Source: Lactiplantibacillus plantarum EGD-AQ4 (GTDB lineage: Bacteria > Bacillota > Bacilli > Lactobacillales > Lactobacillaceae). From it: 64,000 bases of DNA. The stretch lies in contig NZ_AVAQ01000023.1 of the NCBI RefSeq assembly GCF_000463075.2, positions 162,252 through 226,251 on the forward strand, in the 5' to 3' direction. The position numbers and the translations under genes were made by a program. The notes beneath the pieces were generated by a model. It was given only the letters and a program-made list of their open reading frames with translations. It made no database searches and had not been told where the DNA came from. This document shows positions 1 through 7,560 of this stretch, piece by piece (position 1 is the first letter of the stretch; each line of letters opens with the position of its first letter).

Positions 1-49
1 CGACTTTTATCAACAAGTGCTTGATAACCTCGGAACGTTTGAACAATAA
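1..49 (+). CDS. C-terminal end of an upstream gene, probably an ABC transporter ATPase (partial)
   Basis: Frame 2 is open from the window edge to a TAA at 47-49 and gives the tail DFYQQVLDNLGTFEQ. It is followed after 30 nt by a BceB-like permease that has its own ribosome binding site. In BceAB-type operons the ATPase gene directly precedes the permease gene, so the fragment is probably that ATPase. No catalytic motif lies inside the window, so the assignment rests only on position. Confidence 0.45.
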   Translation, partial: DFYQQVLDNLGTFEQ

Positions 50-79
50 GCGAAATTAATCAAAAGGAGTTTTATCACG

Positions 80-1861
80 ATGTTAACTAAACTTGCCATG
101 ACCGGGTTCAAACACCGCTGGCGCGATTATCTGGTCCTATTTTCAGGACTGATCATGTCCAGTGCGATTTTCTACATGTTTGAAGCCCTCGCCACTAACC
201 ACGCGTTCTTAAAACAAAATACCAGCATCGGTATGGTCGGCTTTATCTTCCAATTTGGCTCAGTCTTACTGACGATTATCACGCTAGTCTATATCGGTTA
301 TGCCAACTCATTTTTACTCAGCATGCGTAAACGTGACTACGGCCTCTTTATGATGGTCGGTGCGCGTAAAAGTAAAATTGGGCAACTGATTTGGCTGGAA
401 ACCTTACTGGTTGGCGTTACTGCAACCATTGTCGGAATTTTAGTTGGGACTGCCCTGACTGCCGGCGTGAGTCAAATTCTGATCAACAGTTTAGGCCTGA
501 CGCTGCACCGCTTTGCCGCTTGGTATGCACCTGCCGCACTCGTCACGATTCTCTTGTACGTCGGTTTATTCCTGATTGCCGGCGTCTTCAACCTAATTGC
601 CCTGACTCGGACCCCTGCTTTGAAGCTGCTCCATAGTAACGACCAACCCAACCGGCCGCAACTCAAACCAATGCGGCAACTACTTGAAGTCATCGTGGGC
701 TTGATTTCCATTGCGATCGGTTACTGGGCCATGGCTAACTTGGAAACACTCGTGTTGGCCGGTATCGGTATTGCCCTAGTCACCATCGTTTTAGGCACGT
801 ACCTGCTATTTAACGCCATCTTCGTTTGGCTGATGGTCGCCCTGAAACGTTTTAAATTCGCACAACGGGGCTTAAACGGCTTCACGCTTTCTCAGCTGAG
901 TTTTCGCATTCGTAATTACACTAAAATGTTGTCGATCGTCGCCATGCTGTTCGCACTGGCGCTGGGTGCAATCACAGTCGGGATGGGCTTTCACAGTCAG
1001 ATTCCACTGATGGCCAACGCCAATAACGCCTATGATATGGGGCTCGTTAACACGACCAAGTCTGAGCGCCAACAAATCGCGGCTATGAAGCCAAAGACGA
1101 CCCACACTTATCATTTTAAAGCGACTAAAAAAGTGACTTACTATCGTGCGGCTGAATTCAACCAACAGCCGTTCACGACCATCAAAATGCAAAACAAGCA
1201 TCAATTGGACTACCAATCGGTTCAAAATGATGCTGCCAAGTTACAAAAGTCGTTTGACAACTATCAACTGACCCAACTTCAAGGCGGTACCATGGCCGCC
1301 ACGACACCAGTCTTTCTGTCCGAAACGGCTTACGCAAAGCTTGTCCAGCCCGAACAACGCCTAACCGTTTTCACGACGAACAGTGTCCTTGAACACCGCA
1401 GCGCTCTCGCCAAATTAGCCAAGGAACACTTCCACACCACGAATCCTGAGCAATACGGTGGTCGCTATGCCATGTACCAAATCGTCAACAGTATGTACTC
1501 TGGTCTTGAATTCATGGGGATGTTCCTCGGAATCGCCTTCTTAGCCATGTTAGCTAGTTGTCTGATGTTCAAAATTTTATCTGGGGCCGCCGCTGACCAA
1601 CATCGGTATGCCATGCTTGATAAAGTCGGCACGACCCGTCGTCAATTGACCGGGGCCATCAACAAGGAAATCGCCGTGCTGTTCATCTTGCCTGGCATCG
1701 TGGGGATCGTCCACGTCTTGTTCGGTTTACAAATGTTTAAAGTCATCATGGTCACATCACCTTACACGGGCATCTGGCTACCGTTTCTAATTTTCGCCGG
1801 CCTGTACCTGTTGTACTATCTGATGACCATCACCATCTACCGGCGCATCGTTTTAGAATAA
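80..1861 (+). CDS. FtsX/BceB-like ABC transporter permease
   Basis: This 593-residue membrane protein has the layout of BceB-type permeases. About seven hydrophobic segments lie in the first 305 residues (for example near 18-38, 50-75, 105-135, 145-175, 200-220, 225-253 and 285-305). A hydrophilic, presumably extracellular domain covers about 310-470, and three more segments follow near 475-500, 525-550 and 560-583. BceAB transporters remove or sense cell-wall antibiotics such as bacitracin and signal to a two-component system; no sensor kinase is visible here. The ATG follows AAAAGGAGT at good spacing. The preceding gene fragment is probably its ATPase. The substrate cannot be read from the sequence. 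Confidence 0.85.
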   Translation: MLTKLAMTGFKHRWRDYLVLFSGLIMSSAIFYMFEALATNHAFLKQNTSIGMVGFIFQFGSVLLTIITLVYIGYANSFLLSMRKRDYGLFMMVGARKSKIGQLIWLETLLVGVTATIVGILVGTALTAGVSQILINSLGLTLHRFAAWYAPAALVTILLYVGLFLIAGVFNLIALTRTPALKLLHSNDQPNRPQLKPMRQLLEVIVGLISIAIGYWAMANLETLVLAGIGIALVTIVLGTYLLFNAIFVWLMVALKRFKFAQRGLNGFTLSQLSFRIRNYTKMLSIVAMLFALALGAITVGMGFHSQIPLMANANNAYDMGLVNTTKSERQQIAAMKPKTTHTYHFKATKKVTYYRAAEFNQQPFTTIKMQNKHQLDYQSVQNDAAKLQKSFDNYQLTQLQGGTMAATTPVFLSETAYAKLVQPEQRLTVFTTNSVLEHRSALAKLAKEHFHTTNPEQYGGRYAMYQIVNSMYSGLEFMGMFLGIAFLAMLASCLMFKILSGAAADQHRYAMLDKVGTTRRQLTGAINKEIAVLFILPGIVGIVHVLFGLQMFKVIMVTSPYTGIWLPFLIFAGLYLLYYLMTITIYRRIVLE

Positions 1862-1883
1862 CCTTTTGGAGGAGGGAACAATC

Positions 1884-2159
1884 ATGGTATACTTTGGATT
1901 AGTCGCTTTATTAATCGTTATTACACCATTACACCGTTACGCGCTCGCAAATCGTCGTCAATTCTGGTTAGGCGCGCTCATGCCGCTCTTGTGGCTGGGC
2001 GTCAACCTCGGACTTGCCTCCCAGGTCGTCTTTGAACACCAAGACGTGCTCTTAGCCGTTCTGGGCACCCTCCTCCTAGGTTCTAGTTGGATCGCTGCTC
2101 GCATCGACCGTACCGAACGACAACTGCACCAGCCGCAGCATAAGGTCACAACGAAATAG
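1884..2159 (+). CDS. Small three-segment membrane protein of unknown function
   Basis: The 91-residue product is almost wholly hydrophobic, with three predicted membrane segments near residues 2-17, 31-54 and 58-78 and a basic, Gln/His-rich tail. The ATG at 1884 was chosen because GGAGGAGGG lies just upstream; an in-frame earlier start at 1866 would lie on top of that site. It sits 22 nt after the permease and just before a GntR regulator, so it may be cotranscribed with both. I do not recognise a named family. Confidence 0.65.
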   Translation: MVYFGLVALLIVITPLHRYALANRRQFWLGALMPLLWLGVNLGLASQVVFEHQDVLLAVLGTLLLGSSWIAARIDRTERQLHQPQHKVTTK

Positions 2160-2186
2160 GGCAATCACTGCAATGAGGTGAATAGA

Positions 2187-2558
2187 ATGCAGTTCAACTT
2201 TAATAGTACGGAACCAATTTACTTGCAGGTTGCCGACCAAATTGAAGAAGCTATCTTTACCGAAACCTTCGCTGAAGGTGAGCAAATTCCTTCGACAACC
2301 GAGATTTCTAAAGAATTTCATATCAATCCCGCGACCGTTTTAAAAGGCATGAACATCTTAGTCGACGCCCAATTGATTGAAAAACGTCGGGGGGTCGGGA
2401 TGTTCGTCATCAGTGGTGCGCAACAACGCATTGTTGATAAACGGCGCGACCAATTCTATGCGGATTACGTCAAAAAATTAGTCAGTGAAGCGCAGAAATT
2501 GCACATCACTCAGACTGAACTAGCAAAATTAATTGAACGGGGGTTTTCTGAATCATGA
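2187..2558 (+). CDS. GntR-family regulator, YtrA subfamily
   Basis: A 123-residue protein with an N-terminal winged helix-turn-helix of the GntR type (about residues 8-75; note the PIYLQVADQIEEAI opening and the wing around RRGVGMFV). The C-terminal tail is short and helical instead of a large effector domain, which is the mark of the YtrA subfamily. Such regulators usually repress the ABC transporter operon they belong to and respond to cell-envelope stress. The start at ATG 2187 is preceded by GAGGTG six bases away; a GTG three codons earlier overlaps that site. The stop overlaps the start of the ATPase gene (ATGA), so the genes are translationally coupled. Confidence 0.85.
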   Translation: MQFNFNSTEPIYLQVADQIEEAIFTETFAEGEQIPSTTEISKEFHINPATVLKGMNILVDAQLIEKRRGVGMFVISGAQQRIVDKRRDQFYADYVKKLVSEAQKLHITQTELAKLIERGFSES

Positions 2559-3433
2559 GTATTCAAGTTCAGGCCGTTAAACAGGCCTTTCACAGTCAGG
2601 TCGTTCTGAATGAACTTAGTCTGACCATCGAGCCTAACACGATTTACGGGTTGTTAGGCCGCAACGGCGCGGGGAAAAGCACCTTGCTGAACATTATCAG
2701 TAATCGCATCTTTGCCGATAGCGGTACCGTGACGATGGATGACGAATCCATGCGTGACAACGACCGGACTTTGGGCCGACTATACTTGATGAGCGAAGTG
2801 AACCTCTATTCTGACCGAGCACGCGTCAAGCAACTTTTCAAAACGACTGCTTATTTGTACGGCAGTTTTGATTTCGCCTACGCTGAAAAATTAGCCCAGA
2901 CATTTGGACTCGACCTAAACACCCGCTTCGGTAAATTGTCGACGGGATACCGCACGATTTTTAAATTGATCGTGGCGCTCTGTGTCCCGGCCGACTACAT
3001 CTTCCTGGACGAACCCGTCCTCGGTCTGGATGCCAATCATCGTGAGATCTTCTACCAAGAACTCATCGAAACGTACAGCGAGCATCCGCGAACCTTCGTC
3101 ATTTCGACCCATCTGATCGATGAAATCGCCAATATCGTTGAACACGTCTTCGTGCTCGACCAGCATCAGATCGTGATTGACGGTGATGTCTCCGATATTC
3201 TCGCGCAATCGTACGCCGTCACGGGGCCTCAGGCGGATGTCGTCGCCTACACGACCGGCCTCAACATTATCGGTCAAGACGCACTGGGCGGAATCACGGC
3301 TCACTATGTCTATGGCGATTTAGATGACAATCGGCCGATTCCAGACACCGTCAAGGTTGAACATCTTGACCTGCAAAAACTATTTATCAACCTGACTAAC
3401 ACCAAGGAGGAGGCCGCCACTCATGTCAACTAA
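2555..3433 (+). CDS. ABC transporter ATP-binding protein (YtrB-like)
   Basis: The 292-residue ATPase has a Walker A GRNGAGKS at 35-42, a signature loop reading LSTGY in place of the usual LSGGQ near residue 129, a Walker B YIFLDEP at about 148-154, and a switch histidine in STHLIDE. The last 70 residues are an extra domain seen in YtrB/CcmA-like ATPases. It would energise the membrane protein encoded next. It overlaps its regulator by four bases upstream and the permease gene by eleven bases downstream, so regulator, ATPase and permease form one operon. Confidence 0.85.
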   Translation: MSIQVQAVKQAFHSQVVLNELSLTIEPNTIYGLLGRNGAGKSTLLNIISNRIFADSGTVTMDDESMRDNDRTLGRLYLMSEVNLYSDRARVKQLFKTTAYLYGSFDFAYAEKLAQTFGLDLNTRFGKLSTGYRTIFKLIVALCVPADYIFLDEPVLGLDANHREIFYQELIETYSEHPRTFVISTHLIDEIANIVEHVFVLDQHQIVIDGDVSDILAQSYAVTGPQADVVAYTTGLNIIGQDALGGITAHYVYGDLDDNRPIPDTVKVEHLDLQKLFINLTNTKEEAATHVN

Positions 3434-4232
3434 ATTACAACGGACCACCCGTTATTTATTGTTGGACCAGTTAAAACTGGCTGGTTGGTCAATTCTCACC
3501 TTGATTGGGTTGTTTATCATTCTTCCGTTGTTGGTGGCCTTGCTGACCGGTAATATTGGGCATTACCCGATCTTACGAGATGTCGCCAATCTGAATCCAG
3601 GGGCCCTATTCTTCCTATTGATTTTTATCTTCGGTGCTTTGACCTATGATAACTTCAAGCTGTTCATTCAAAACGGGATTTCGCGGCGCACGTACTTCAG
3701 TGCGCGCCTGCTATCATTGATTTTATTCAGTGCCCTGTGCGTGATTGTCGGTGGGATTTATTACTTTGCCATCCACGCCCCTTACATGCATTGGAGCACG
3801 CAACAGGCGTTATTAAAGACGGGGACCTCGCTTTACGCCTACGCTTTTGGTTCCAATGTCACGCTCAACGTTGCTTTGAATCTCATCTTTAATTGGATTT
3901 TCTACATTGGAACTGGTTTGACCGGCATGGCTTGTGGCACCCTGCTCGCCCTATTCGGCAAATGGGCCAAAACCATTTTGATTGTTGGGGCACCAATTCT
4001 AGGCGTCATCGCAATTTGGTTACTCGCGGTGGTGATGGTTCGCAATCAATCCAGTTTTAGCTACACTGGTTTGGAAGCCTTCTTGAAATTCCTAGTTGGT
4101 TACCCCAGTCATGGGCCAGCCGACGCCGGCTATTTCAACCCGGTCATGCCATTGATTACCATGTTAGTTGGTTGTGGCGTTATCGGAACACTGGCTTACC
4201 TGTTCAATCGTAAATTACGGATTAGAAACTAA
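3423..4232 (+). CDS. ABC transporter membrane protein
   Basis: A 269-residue integral membrane protein with about six hydrophobic segments (roughly 18-40, 58-75, 95-115, 145-180, 185-205 and 235-258). It starts inside the 3' end of the ATPase gene after an AAGGAGG sequence. It is the probable membrane partner of that ATPase, of the ABC-2/YtrCD kind. The operon is closed by a strong terminator directly after the stop codon. The substrate is unknown; a role in envelope stress is inferred from the YtrA-type regulator. Confidence 0.75.
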   Translation: MSTKLQRTTRYLLLDQLKLAGWSILTLIGLFIILPLLVALLTGNIGHYPILRDVANLNPGALFFLLIFIFGALTYDNFKLFIQNGISRRTYFSARLLSLILFSALCVIVGGIYYFAIHAPYMHWSTQQALLKTGTSLYAYAFGSNVTLNVALNLIFNWIFYIGTGLTGMACGTLLALFGKWAKTILIVGAPILGVIAIWLLAVVMVRNQSSFSYTGLEAFLKFLVGYPSHGPADAGYFNPVMPLITMLVGCGVIGTLAYLFNRKLRIRN

Positions 4233-4240
4233 CTGGCACG

Positions 4241-4285
4241 AAAAATACCTGAGCGACTTGTTTAAAGTCTTGCTCAGGTATTTTT
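4241..4285 (+). terminator. Intrinsic terminator of the YtrA-type ABC operon
   Basis: Inverted repeat AAAAATACCTGAGC / GCTCAGGTATTTTT around a 17-nt loop. It can work in both directions because it has an A-run on one side and a T-run on the other. It closes the plus-strand ABC operon. Confidence 0.85.
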
Positions 4286-4360
4286 GGATTTATTCAAAAG
4301 TATTATTTTTGGTCGTAAACTGCTGATTTATCGGTCAGTGATGACGGATTGCATTTGCGG

Positions 4361-4831
4361 TTACTTTTCAACCTGCGTATTTTCCAAATCCGTTTTAACG
4401 ACAATCACGTCAGTTAGTGCGTTACGTTGCACAGAGGTCGTCACAGAACCTTCAAGCACCCGTTCAACCGCGTTCAGGCCAGTTGCACCCATCATAATCA
4501 AATCGTTATGATGATCCTTGACGAAGTCCTGTGAAATAATTGGCTTTGGGCTGCCCATCCGAATGTGAAAGTCAATGTCATCGAAGCCATCCTTCTTGAC
4601 TTTATCAACCGTTTCTTTCAAATAGGCTTCTGAATCTTGGACGAGCTGATACGTGATATCGCCATCCGCTAGCCCGGCTAAATTGTAGCCAAACTGTCCA
4701 GGATCAATGACCGCTAACACGTCAATGTGCGCGTCATTCCGCTTAGCAACCGCCACCGCCTTATCCAATGCGATTTCCGCTTGCTCTGAACCATCTAGGG
4801 GAACTAAAATATTCGAATATTCTTGTAACAT
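4361..4831 (-). CDS. Universal stress protein, UspA family
   Basis: A 156-residue single-domain protein that opens with the family's NILVPLDGSEQAEIAL. Near the C terminus it carries the ATP-binding signature G-x2-G-x9-G-S (in MGATGLNAVERVLEGSV). Proteins with this signature bind ATP and accumulate during starvation or acid stress. Lactobacilli carry many paralogues whose individual roles are mostly unknown. It is monocistronic and preceded by AAAGGGCG. The ATG at 4831 gives the normal family length. Confidence 0.92.
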   Translation of the reverse strand: MLQEYSNILVPLDGSEQAEIALDKAVAVAKRNDAHIDVLAVIDPGQFGYNLAGLADGDITYQLVQDSEAYLKETVDKVKKDGFDDIDFHIRMGSPKPIISQDFVKDHHNDLIMMGATGLNAVERVLEGSVTTSVQRNALTDVIVVKTDLENTQVEK

Positions 4832-5175
4832 TTACGTCACGCCCTTTCCATCTGCTAACCTTATTTTAACATTTATCGGCATTGAATGCGTTGTCATTTT
4901 CAAAAGCAGCCAGATACGGACCACTCGAAACAGTATAAATATGCGAAAAGCCTCAGTGATAGGCGCATCTTAAACCGACAATCCACGTCTTAATTACAGG
5001 TCTTTCACGTTGCCTGCGATATTGCCGAAACGTGTTCGGGTCAGACTGGGACTTCCGGTTAGCTACGCCAAAACGCCAAGCAGAAACGCACGTTTAACGC
5101 TCTGGCTAGCTAATCCTTAGTCTCAACCCGTCTGAACCTCACACGCTGAGAAACCATTGAGCCCCTCACCCCAAC
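4832..5175. repeat. Non-coding region with a long hairpin, partly related to the 920-bp repeat element
   Basis: No gene is visible here. Positions 4983-5008 carry CCACGTCTTAA followed closely by GGTCTTTCAC, a core also found in the 920-bp elements at 13281-13305 and 38351-38376. Directly downstream, TCAGAC (5041) and TTAGCTA (5059) pair with TAGCTAA (5107) and GTCTGA (5130) to make a long imperfect hairpin over 5041-5135. It is either a distant relative or a relic of the repeat family. Confidence 0.5.
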
Positions 5176-5229
5176 TTTACACAAAATTTACAGCAACAAC
5201 ATTCGATATTTACAGTCGCTGCTTACAAT
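5176..5229 (+). promoter_or_regulatory. Candidate activator site (Pho-box-like) and promoter
   Basis: TTTACA occurs at 5176-5181, 5187-5192 and 5209-5214, that is in 11-bp phase with one degenerate position at 5198. This spacing is that of PhoP boxes known from Bacillus. A -10 TACAAT lies at 5224-5229 and the -35 position is poor, as expected for an activated promoter. The site lies 28 bp before the gene starting at 5257. Regulator identity is inference. Confidence 0.4.
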
Positions 5230-5256
5230 AAAAGTTAATCACTGGGGGTGGGTTGA

Positions 5257-5493
5257 ATGATTGCTTTGGGAATGCAACCAGGTTTAATGGCTAATCACAC
5301 GATTGTGATCAATAACGACCTTTCATATCAACTACAACTGATCAAGCAACGCTTTGGTCAACACTTATTTCTATTAAAAGTCAGTGCCACAACGACACTA
5401 GGCACATTGACGGTTGAACGGATTCAATTTACGAACTTCGCTGCTGCCCATGACGCCTTTGAAACGCGCTGCCACCAGCTCACTCAGCACTAA
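5257..5493 (+). CDS. Small hypothetical protein
   Basis: The 78-residue product has no recognisable domain, signal peptide or membrane segment. It looks like a small alpha/beta protein with a run LFLLKVSATTTLGTLTVERI in the middle. The ATG is preceded by GGGGGTGGG. It is the first gene after the TTTACA-phased promoter and lies 78 nt before gtrA-like DNA, so the two may share a transcript. The function is unknown. Confidence 0.55.
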   Translation: MIALGMQPGLMANHTIVINNDLSYQLQLIKQRFGQHLFLLKVSATTTLGTLTVERIQFTNFAAAHDAFETRCHQLTQH

Positions 5494-5571
5494 ATTTATC
5501 CAACGCCAGACTAGATTATATGATAGGATGGTAGCTAGTTATTAATTAGCTAAAGTGAGGGTAATTTACTA

Positions 5572-5988
5572 GTGGTGCAATTTATCAAACAACTCTGGCG
5601 GCGCTATCAAAGTGTGCTGTCCTATTTAATTTTTGGGGGATTAACGACCGTCATCAACTTTATCGTGTTTGGCATCTTCGACCAATTCTGGCCGTATTGG
5701 ATCGCCAACACGATTGCCTGGTTACTATCAGTCCTCTTCGCCTACGTCACGAACAAACGATGGGTCTTTGAATCTCACACACCCACCTTTCGCGCGGTAT
5801 TAGCTGAAATGACCTCGTTTTTCGGCTTTCGGCTACTCAGCTACTTTGTTGACCAAGGAATTATGATCGTCGGGATTTCTGTCCTGCACGGCAACAGCCT
5901 GCTCGTGAAATTAATCGACCAAATCATTATCGTGTTACTTAACTGGTTCTTCAGTAAGCTTTTCATTTTTAAAGACCGCCAACACTAA
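5572..5988 (+). CDS. GtrA-like family membrane protein
   Basis: A 138-residue protein with four hydrophobic segments (about 17-36, 42-58, 80-102 and 108-130) and the family features YLIFGGLTTVINFIVF near the start and AYVTNKRWVF in the middle. GtrA-like proteins help move lipid-linked sugars across the membrane during cell-surface polymer glycosylation, for example of teichoic acids. The start is one of two adjacent GTG codons, with GTGAGGG about ten bases upstream. The TTTACA-phased promoter upstream would fit phosphate-dependent control of wall polymers, but that link is inference. Confidence 0.85.
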   Translation: MVQFIKQLWRRYQSVLSYLIFGGLTTVINFIVFGIFDQFWPYWIANTIAWLLSVLFAYVTNKRWVFESHTPTFRAVLAEMTSFFGFRLLSYFVDQGIMIVGISVLHGNSLLVKLIDQIIIVLLNWFFSKLFIFKDRQH

Positions 5989-6063
5989 CCGTTTAAAATC
6001 TTGCCTGTTCGCTAGCAATCAATTGCTCACCTCGTTGCCGGCAACTGAGACGCTTAAATCGCC

Positions 6064-6114
6064 AAAAGACGTCCAATTCATCAGCCCTGGCTGTATGAAA
6101 CGGACGTCTTTTTT
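6064..6114. terminator. Bidirectional intrinsic terminator
   Basis: Stem AAAAGACGTCC / GGACGTCTTTT with T-runs on either side. It separates the GtrA-like gene (plus) from the convergent gene ending at 6127 (minus). Confidence 0.8.
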
Positions 6115-6126
6115 AATTTCTAACCT

Positions 6127-6603
6127 TCAACCAAATTGGCGTTGCACTGTATGTAACGTCGCTAGCTTTGTGACCACGTCATCAATATTGACGCCATCCC
6201 AATTATAGAAGATGAATTGGCGGCCACCCCGCATCTTGATAACGAGATGCCGAGCCGATGACGCGTACCCGTTTCGAATCTCAGCCTGATCCGTCGTCAA
6301 GGCATAGTACTGAATATCATCAACGTTCAAGACTAACTCACCGATTCTGACGACGACTGGCTGGTCCACTTCAGTCGGTGGCCGCACTGACAAGCAAGTG
6401 CCATCGTGGTGCTGGTACCGTAATTGCACCGCAACTAAACCGGCTGCTGTCAACTGCGGATCAAAGAAAAACTCCGCACCAATATGCAAGGCGCTCGCGG
6501 GTTGAGCCGCCGTGAGTCGAAACTTAAAGTGCCGACCGTGAAAATCAGTCAAGATGCCGACATCGTAATCGGGTCGCATTGCTGTAATATGCCCAATCAT
6601 CAT
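6127..6603 (-). CDS. Hypothetical protein, possible OB-fold N-terminal half
   Basis: A 158-residue soluble protein. The first 60 residues (IGHITAMRPDYDVGILTD followed by short beta-prone runs) look like a small beta barrel of the cold-shock/S1 type, and the last 60 (RHLVIKMRGGRQFIFYNW) look like a separate beta-rich unit. Both are impressions from residue pattern, not family matches. The start has AAAGGAGTG seven bases upstream. It is monocistronic. No function can be assigned. Confidence 0.55.
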   Translation of the reverse strand: MMIGHITAMRPDYDVGILTDFHGRHFKFRLTAAQPASALHIGAEFFFDPQLTAAGLVAVQLRYQHHDGTCLSVRPPTEVDQPVVVRIGELVLNVDDIQYYALTTDQAEIRNGYASSARHLVIKMRGGRQFIFYNWDGVNIDDVVTKLATLHTVQRQFG

Positions 6604-6773
6604 TGCTCACTCCTTTCATTTAATTACTGATAATGTAGCACGCTTCACAAACTAAAAGACGATTGAAACTCAAAATCAGCACATTTTGGCTGCAATTATT
6701 AAAATAGTAATTAAATTGACCTTACTCATGCTAATATTTGAGTGAGCTAACTTTATGATTGGAGGTCCTGCTG

Positions 6774-7100
6774 ATGACCCTGACGACTCAAGAAACGGAC
6801 TATTTACTGAACTTACTAACGAACCAAATGTTGAACTTACTAAGCCGAGTGACGCGCTGGCAAACCCACAGCCTGAGCCAATCGCAATACGACCAGCAAG
6901 TTGCCGAAACCCTCCAGCCTGAACTGACGCGATTAACGTCCATCACGGAAAAATTAGGTCCTCAAGCCAGTGATACCGCCCAGTTAGGCGCAATTCAGGT
7001 CGGATTAGCAAAGCTTCAAGCTGCCACCACCTACCAACTGACCACCGAGCAACTTGCCCAGGCCAACGAACGGCGTCTACATCGACACTTTCGGGACTGA
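6774..7100 (+). CDS. Helical hypothetical protein
   Basis: A 108-residue, Gln/Leu/Thr-rich protein predicted to be almost all alpha-helical, without membrane segments. ATG 6774 was chosen because GGAGGTCC lies eight bases upstream; a TTG at 6759 is in frame but would bury that site. It stands alone between minus-strand and plus-strand hypothetical genes. I do not recognise the family. Confidence 0.55.
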   Translation: MTLTTQETDYLLNLLTNQMLNLLSRVTRWQTHSLSQSQYDQQVAETLQPELTRLTSITEKLGPQASDTAQLGAIQVGLAKLQAATTYQLTTEQLAQANERRLHRHFRD

Positions 7101-7336
7101 TTATGAGTCCCTCGGTCATGATTCATGACAAATGAGCCGGCTCATGCACGCTTTACCTGCTCACAAGTCGCCTAAGATTCTAACTAATAACTCATGGTCA
7201 GCACAAATCAAGCCAATTTGGGGATAATCTTGCAATCCTTAACAGAAAATTCAAATTTCAATCACGGGATAGCTATTTTTTCTCGATACAATGGTTTTAT
7301 AAAATAACTTAACCATTCGATCGAAGGAGGGCTCCC

Positions 7337-7519
7337 ATGTTCTTAATCGTTTACTGTACCTTTGCTATTGCGGTGTTTTTCTGGATTTTCGGATTCGTGA
7401 AGACTGCAATTATTATCGGCGTATTGGCACTGGGCTTGATTGCTTACTCCTTCATCCGCCGAGAAGTCAATCGACGCCGATTGCTCAAACAACGAACTGT
7501 CACTAATAAAAGTCGCTAA
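7337..7519 (+). CDS. Small single-pass or two-pass membrane protein
   Basis: A 60-residue product whose first 42 residues are hydrophobic (FLIVYCTFAIAVFFWIFGF, then TAIIIGVLALGLIAYSFI). A strongly basic tail RREVNRRRLLKQRTVTNKSR follows, which by the positive-inside rule should be cytoplasmic. A strong AAGGAGGG site lies before the ATG and a terminator follows the stop. Its role is unknown. Confidence 0.6.
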   Translation: MFLIVYCTFAIAVFFWIFGFVKTAIIIGVLALGLIAYSFIRREVNRRRLLKQRTVTNKSR

Positions 7520-7552
7520 AAAATTCCAACACGCTGGTGTCGGAATTTTTTT
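7517..7552. terminator. Intrinsic terminator between convergent genes
   Basis: Hairpin AAATTCC-A-ACA / TGT-C-GGAATTT flanked by an A-run and a T-run. It serves the 60-residue membrane protein gene on the plus strand and probably the C-S lyase gene on the minus strand. Confidence 0.75.
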
Positions 7553-7560
7553 GATTACGC

